From: a bacterium | GTDB lineage: Bacteria > UBA10199 > 2-02-FULL-44-16 > JAAZCA01 | Assembly: GCA_021810905.1 (NCBI GenBank) | Contig: JAJZQH010000012.1 | Span: 10,001 to 74,000 of the forward strand | Direction of reading: 5' to 3' | Length of the DNA: 64,000 bases | Shown here: in pieces, positions 60,215-64,000 of the stretch | Layout of the letters: the number at the start of each line of letters is the position of its first letter | Position numbering within the stretch: the first letter of the stretch is position 1 | Program-made: the position numbers and the translations under genes | Notes under the pieces: generated by a model | Database searches by the model: none | Told to the model about the DNA's origin: nothing | What the model saw: the letters and a program-made list of their open reading frames with translations, nothing else

Positions 60215-62821
60215 TCATCTCAAGAATTCTTCCACCGCCGCCAAGGCCTTCTCAAGCTCCGCGGCGTTCGGCCCTCCGCCCTGCGCGAAATCCGGCCTGC
60301 CGCCGCCCTTGCCGCCTACGAGTTCCGACACCCTGCCCACGATCTTTCCGGCATGAAATTTCGGCACGAGGGATTTGGAGACCGCCGCTATCAGCACTAC
60401 CTTCTCCTCGATCACGCTGCCCAGCACGACCACGCCCTCGCCGAGCTTGTCCCTGTATTTTTCCGCCCACTCGCCGAGCGTGGCGCGGTCCGGCGCGTCG
60501 ATTTTTGCGGCCAGGACCTTTACTCCCGCGACTTCCTTTATCCGGCCCATGAGATCGACAGCACCGCCACCCGCAACTTTGTTGCGCGCTGCCTTCAATT
60601 CCTTCTCCAGCAGCGCGACCTGTTCCACTAGTTTGCGCGCGCGGTCCGCCATCTCAGCGGGCTGCGCCTTGAGGACCTTCGCAAGCTCCAGCCTCTGCGA
60701 TTCCATCTCGTCGATGAGGTGCTCCACGCCGCGGCCGGTCACTGCCTCGATGCGCCGCACGCCCGCAGCCACGGACGACTCAGAGAGGATCTTGAGCATG
60801 CCGATGTCGCCGGTAGCGCTCACGTGCGTCCCGCCGCAGAGTTCCTTTGAAAAACCTGAGACGTCGATCATGCGCACGCGGTCTCCGTACTTCTCGCCGA
60901 AGAACGCGAGAGCGCCGCGCGCGACCGCTTCGTCGTAGCTGAGTTCATAGGTGAGCACTGGATAGTTTTTTCTGATCGCCTCGTTCACGCGCCGCTCGAC
61001 CTCGCGCAGCTCCTCGCGAGTCATGGCCTGAAAGTGCGAAAAATCGAAGCGGAAGCGCTTCGATTCCACGAGAGAACCGGCCTGCTTCACGTGTTCGCCC
61101 AGCACCTCGCGCAGTGCGCGGTGCAGCAGGTGCGTTGCAGTGTGATTGCAGCGCGTGCGCTCGCGGCGTTCCGCGTCGATGGCGAGCGTGAGCCTTGTGC
61201 CGCAAGCGATATAACCACGCATCACCCTGCCGCGATGCACGATGAGCTCAGGTACGGGGCGCGTCGTCGTCTGGATCTCGATCTCCAGCCCCTCCGCCAC
61301 CGCAACGCCCGAATCGCCCGCCTGCCCGCCTGATTCGCCGTAGAAAGGCGTCTCCTCGGTGACGAATTCGATCTCATCGCCCTGCTGTGCCTCGTTCGCA
61401 GGTATGCCATTCCTTATTATCGCCAGCACTTCGGTCTCGGCGCTATCCTCGGAATATCCGACAAATGCCGATCTGACGCCCTTGCTTGCGAGCTCCTTAT
61501 AGACGCTTGATACGACTTCTTCTCCCGAGCCCTTCCAGGCGGCTCGCGCTCGCTCGCGCTGAATTTCCATGAGCGTCTCGAACTTCTCCACGTTGACCGA
61601 AAGCCCTTGCTCAGCCGCGATCATCTGCGTCACGTCGAGAGGAAATCCGAACGTGTCATAGAGACGAAATGCCGTATCTCCCGATATGATCCCATCCCCT
61701 GCCTTCGCGTTAGCGGCCTCGGCGAGCAAGAGCTCCAGGCCCTTGTCCAGCGTCTCGTAGAAGCGTTCTTCCTCAGACGCTATCACCTTCTTGATAAAGT
61801 GCTCGTGCGTCGCAAGTTCCGGATACGCGCCGCCCATCTCCTCAAAGACCACGTCCGCAAGAGCGGCCAAAAACGGGGCGTTGCGGCCGATGCGCTTTCC
61901 GTAGCGTATCGCACGGCGCATGATCCTGCGGAGCACGTATCCGCGTCCTTCGTTCGAAGGGATCACGCCGTCGCCGATGAGAAAGACAGAGCCGCGCAGG
62001 TGATCCGCGATCACGCGCAGCGCTATGTCGGTCTCAGCAGATGCGCCGACCTTTACCTTTGCCGCCTCCGCAATCTCCGCGATGATCGGCTTGAAGAGAT
62101 CCGTCTCCCAGTTGGAGCGAACGCCCTCGATTACCGCCGACAAACGCTCCAGACCCATACCCGTATCTATAGAAGGCGCGGCGAGTTTCGAGATCTTGCC
62201 GGTCGTGCCGCGGTTGAACTGCATGAAGACGAGGTTCCATATCTCCATGAACCTGTCGGACTCGAGGTCCTTCTCCGTAACCGGACCCGAGCCGAAATCC
62301 CACAGTATCTCAGAGCAAGGACCGCATGGACCAGTATCGCCCATGGCCCAGAAGTTGTCCTTCTCGCCGAGCCGGAAGATGCGGTCCTTTTTTACATGCG
62401 CCAGCCACAGCCGCTCCGCCTCGTCGTCGTCGCGGAATACGGTGACGTACATCCTCTTCGCATCGAGCTTGTATTCCTTTGTGAGCAACTCCCATGCAAA
62501 CGCGATCGCCTCTTTCTTGAAGTAATCGCCGAAGCTGAAGTTGCCGAGCATTTCGAAGAATGTGTGATGCCGCGGCGTGTGACCCACGTTTTCCAGGTCG
62601 TTGTGCTTTCCAGAGACGCGCATGCATTTCTGCGAAGAGCACGCGCGCTTGAACTCCTTCTTCTCCTCGCCGGTGAACACGTCCTTGAACTGGACCATGC
62701 CTGCGTTAGTGAAAAAGAGGGTCGGATCGTTCGCTGGAACGAGAGAGGAGCTACGCACCCTCGTGTGACCGTTGCGCTCAAAATAGGCGAGAAACGCCTC
62801 GCGGATATCGGCTGATTTCAT
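60215..62821 (-). CDS. alaS: Alanyl-tRNA synthetase
   Basis: The 868-residue class II synthetase has the catalytic domain (FLAYFERNGHTRVRSSSLVP; TNAGMVQFKDVF), the tRNA-recognition domain, the editing domain with HTATHLLHRALREVLG and CGGTHVSATGDIG zinc ligands, and the C-terminal oligomerisation domain. Length and motifs are complete. It is divergent from the 63007 gene. Confidence 0.97.
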   Translation of the reverse strand: MKSADIREAFLAYFERNGHTRVRSSSLVPANDPTLFFTNAGMVQFKDVFTGEEKKEFKRACSSQKCMRVSGKHNDLENVGHTPRHHTFFEMLGNFSFGDYFKKEAIAFAWELLTKEYKLDAKRMYVTVFRDDDEAERLWLAHVKKDRIFRLGEKDNFWAMGDTGPCGPCSEILWDFGSGPVTEKDLESDRFMEIWNLVFMQFNRGTTGKISKLAAPSIDTGMGLERLSAVIEGVRSNWETDLFKPIIAEIAEAAKVKVGASAETDIALRVIADHLRGSVFLIGDGVIPSNEGRGYVLRRIMRRAIRYGKRIGRNAPFLAALADVVFEEMGGAYPELATHEHFIKKVIASEEERFYETLDKGLELLLAEAANAKAGDGIISGDTAFRLYDTFGFPLDVTQMIAAEQGLSVNVEKFETLMEIQRERARAAWKGSGEEVVSSVYKELASKGVRSAFVGYSEDSAETEVLAIIRNGIPANEAQQGDEIEFVTEETPFYGESGGQAGDSGVAVAEGLEIEIQTTTRPVPELIVHRGRVMRGYIACGTRLTLAIDAERRERTRCNHTATHLLHRALREVLGEHVKQAGSLVESKRFRFDFSHFQAMTREELREVERRVNEAIRKNYPVLTYELSYDEAVARGALAFFGEKYGDRVRMIDVSGFSKELCGGTHVSATGDIGMLKILSESSVAAGVRRIEAVTGRGVEHLIDEMESQRLELAKVLKAQPAEMADRARKLVEQVALLEKELKAARNKVAGGGAVDLMGRIKEVAGVKVLAAKIDAPDRATLGEWAEKYRDKLGEGVVVLGSVIEEKVVLIAAVSKSLVPKFHAGKIVGRVSELVGGKGGGRPDFAQGGGPNAAELEKALAAVEEFLR

Positions 62822-62969
62822 GATCGGACCGCTCCAAATTAGACCTAATAATCAATGAGTTACACCACACAGCAGGATCGTTTTCGAAAAAGACGCGGAA
62901 CCCTAGCATCGCCCCGCCCAAATGGCAAGCCCGCGTTCTTAAAGGGCAATCCAATTTCGGAGCGATTGA

Positions 62970-62999
62970 AGCAACTTCGCCCATACTGCCTGCCGATAA
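62970..62999 (+). promoter_or_regulatory. Candidate promoter with perfect GCCGATAA box
   Basis: AGCAAC (62970-62975), 16 bases, GCCGATAA (62992-62999). The downstream box equals the sigma-28 -10 consensus, but the upstream box is poorer than in other copies. It ends seven bases before ATG 63007. Confidence 0.4.
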
Positions 63000-63006
63000 A
63001 CATGAC

Positions 63007-63966
63007 ATGAGCGCTCGCACAATTAACCTCGCTAAGGCTCGCGAACTGACCGAGTCTGAGCGGAATTTTCTAAAGCAAAATACAGGCCGCGACTACACCG
63101 CTGTAGTGCCTGGCACTCCGGGCGATGGCCGCGTGGGGCTTGTTGGCGCGGATGCGGTGGACCTTATCGAGATTGAACCGGCAAAACAGGTCGATGCAGG
63201 TGTGGTCGACGAATTTCTGCAGCTGGTTGGGATTGCGGAGGCAGATACCCCTCAGCGCACGGCCCTGCTCTCGCATACCGATATGAACGGTCAAAAGCCG
63301 GAGAGAAGACTGCGGATGGGGCCTTCACTCGAGCGATTTTTTGCAGAACATGATGCTCAACGCGGCAGCCAGATAGAAGTAATCCCGCGCGACGAGCCGG
63401 CTCCGGAACAGGCAAAACGCCTTGAGGCCTTCAAAAACCTTGCGTCTTCGATGACGCCTGAGATGAGCGAACGGATCCTTACTGCAGACTTTCGCCACAT
63501 ATCGCCTTTCGTATTCGGCTATACGCAGGAAAAGATCCAGTATCTGCGCCTGGGACGCGTCGATCTCTGCGAGGAAACCGGTTATCATGAAACCGCCCAT
63601 CTGCTCACCGCTTATCTGGAGGAGAAGGACCCGTCATTCCGTCGAGAGTGGGATGCGATAGCCGGCGATACATATATAAGAGGCTGTTATGGTTATAATG
63701 ACCATCCCTACGAAGATGAGGGTGCGCTGCTTGCTGCGGGCCTGATCTCCGGATACGGCGCGGAGGATTACCATGAGGACATCTCCGAACTGGTGAGCGC
63801 CGTATATACCGAGCCTTACCGCGTGAAGGCTGCTATGGCATATTCTCCGATATTTCGGCAGAAGATCGATTTCCTGTACAATCACCATTATTTTCGTGAA
63901 GACCACTACCAGTACCTCACCGACAACGGCCCTTATCCTGAAGTTCGTCAGCCGGATTGCGCATAA
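63007..63966 (+). CDS. Unknown protein with HExxH metalloprotease-like motif
   Basis: The 319-residue protein has no signal peptide or membrane segment. TGYHETAHLLTAYLEE (from about residue 191) contains HETAH (194-198), the zinc-protease HExxH signature, and YHEDISELVSAVYTEP some 65 residues later could supply a third ligand. I cannot name the peptidase family. No ribosome-binding site precedes ATG 63007; the message may be leaderless. Acidic and Gln/Glu-rich segments fill residues 85-150. Confidence 0.7.
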   Translation: MSARTINLAKARELTESERNFLKQNTGRDYTAVVPGTPGDGRVGLVGADAVDLIEIEPAKQVDAGVVDEFLQLVGIAEADTPQRTALLSHTDMNGQKPERRLRMGPSLERFFAEHDAQRGSQIEVIPRDEPAPEQAKRLEAFKNLASSMTPEMSERILTADFRHISPFVFGYTQEKIQYLRLGRVDLCEETGYHETAHLLTAYLEEKDPSFRREWDAIAGDTYIRGCYGYNDHPYEDEGALLAAGLISGYGAEDYHEDISELVSAVYTEPYRVKAAMAYSPIFRQKIDFLYNHHYFREDHYQYLTDNGPYPEVRQPDCA

Positions 63967-63998
63967 AAAAAAAACCCGCTGCATTAGGTTGCAGCGGG
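63965..63998. terminator. Terminator hairpin at the right edge
   Basis: CCCGCTGCA and TGCAGCGGG form a perfect 9-bp stem (63975-63998) with ten A on its left, which is a T-run for minus-strand transcripts. Whether a T-run follows on the plus strand lies outside the window. Confidence 0.7.
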
Positions 63999-64000
63999 CC

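Overview
The window carries the 5' three quarters of a 16S rRNA gene at its left edge and about 45 protein genes on both strands. The 16S text, the long-form hisG, RNase Y beside 6S RNA/zapA, BamD/DegP-type envelope genes, GH57 branching enzyme and a thrombospondin-type-3 lipoprotein point to a Gram-negative bacterium of the old, broad 'Deltaproteobacteria' type. I cannot place it more closely without a search. I see no tRNA, CRISPR array or insertion sequence.

Layout: 1-1400 rRNA gene, leader and promoter (minus); 1.6-2.8 kb a DUF4143-type ATPase; 3.0-4.3 kb tyrS; 4.3-11.6 kb a compact histidine operon (minus) with a leader-peptide attenuator, encoding all ten activities in seven proteins through HisC-HAD and HisA-HisI-HisE fusions; 11.8-13.0 kb an HNH nuclease; 13.6-16.5 kb a tandem pair of unknown paralogues; 16.6-22.7 kb RNA-metabolism and division genes (ymdB-type phosphoesterase, rny, folate cyclo-ligase, 6S RNA, zapA, rnr); 22.9-29.0 kb a DUF4912 protein, a GH57 branching enzyme and a kinase-ATPase-TPR protein; 29.3-36.2 kb unknown genes including a very unusual sigma factor; 36.4-43.9 kb HEPN/MNT, clpB, an XRE/AbiEii pair, a barrel-like protein and a second ATPase; 44-48.6 kb a HelD-like helicase, an unknown membrane protein, a YjbQ protein and a RelE pair; 49-56.6 kb a TSP3 lipoprotein, degP, DUF1844, bamD, TPR, galT, mntP; 56.6-59.5 kb AbiE and RelE/Phd modules; 59.5-62.8 kb efp and alaS; 63-64 kb an unknown HExxH protein.

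The most interesting signal is regulatory. Several unrelated genes of unknown function (13617, 30598-32949, 35031, 41647-42264, 45941-47398, 58302 and more weakly 63007 and 33035-34705) share an upstream motif: CC(A/G)CGCAAC, usually 14 bases, then a box like the sigma-28 -10 element GCCGATAA. One gene carrying the motif is itself a sigma-70-family factor with two extra about 130-residue repeats after region 4. This looks like a previously unnamed regulon, perhaps controlled by that factor. Two of the promoters contain long A/T homopolymers in the spacer, so expression could be phase variable.

Other notable points: five toxin-antitoxin-type modules plus two DUF4143-type ATPases, most with a palindromic operator over an almost leaderless start; a duplicated efp 3' end that brackets the RelE/Phd module; an Asn at the tip of the EF-P loop; and a nine-unit GTAC array with exact 8-bp period between rny and the ymdB-like gene.
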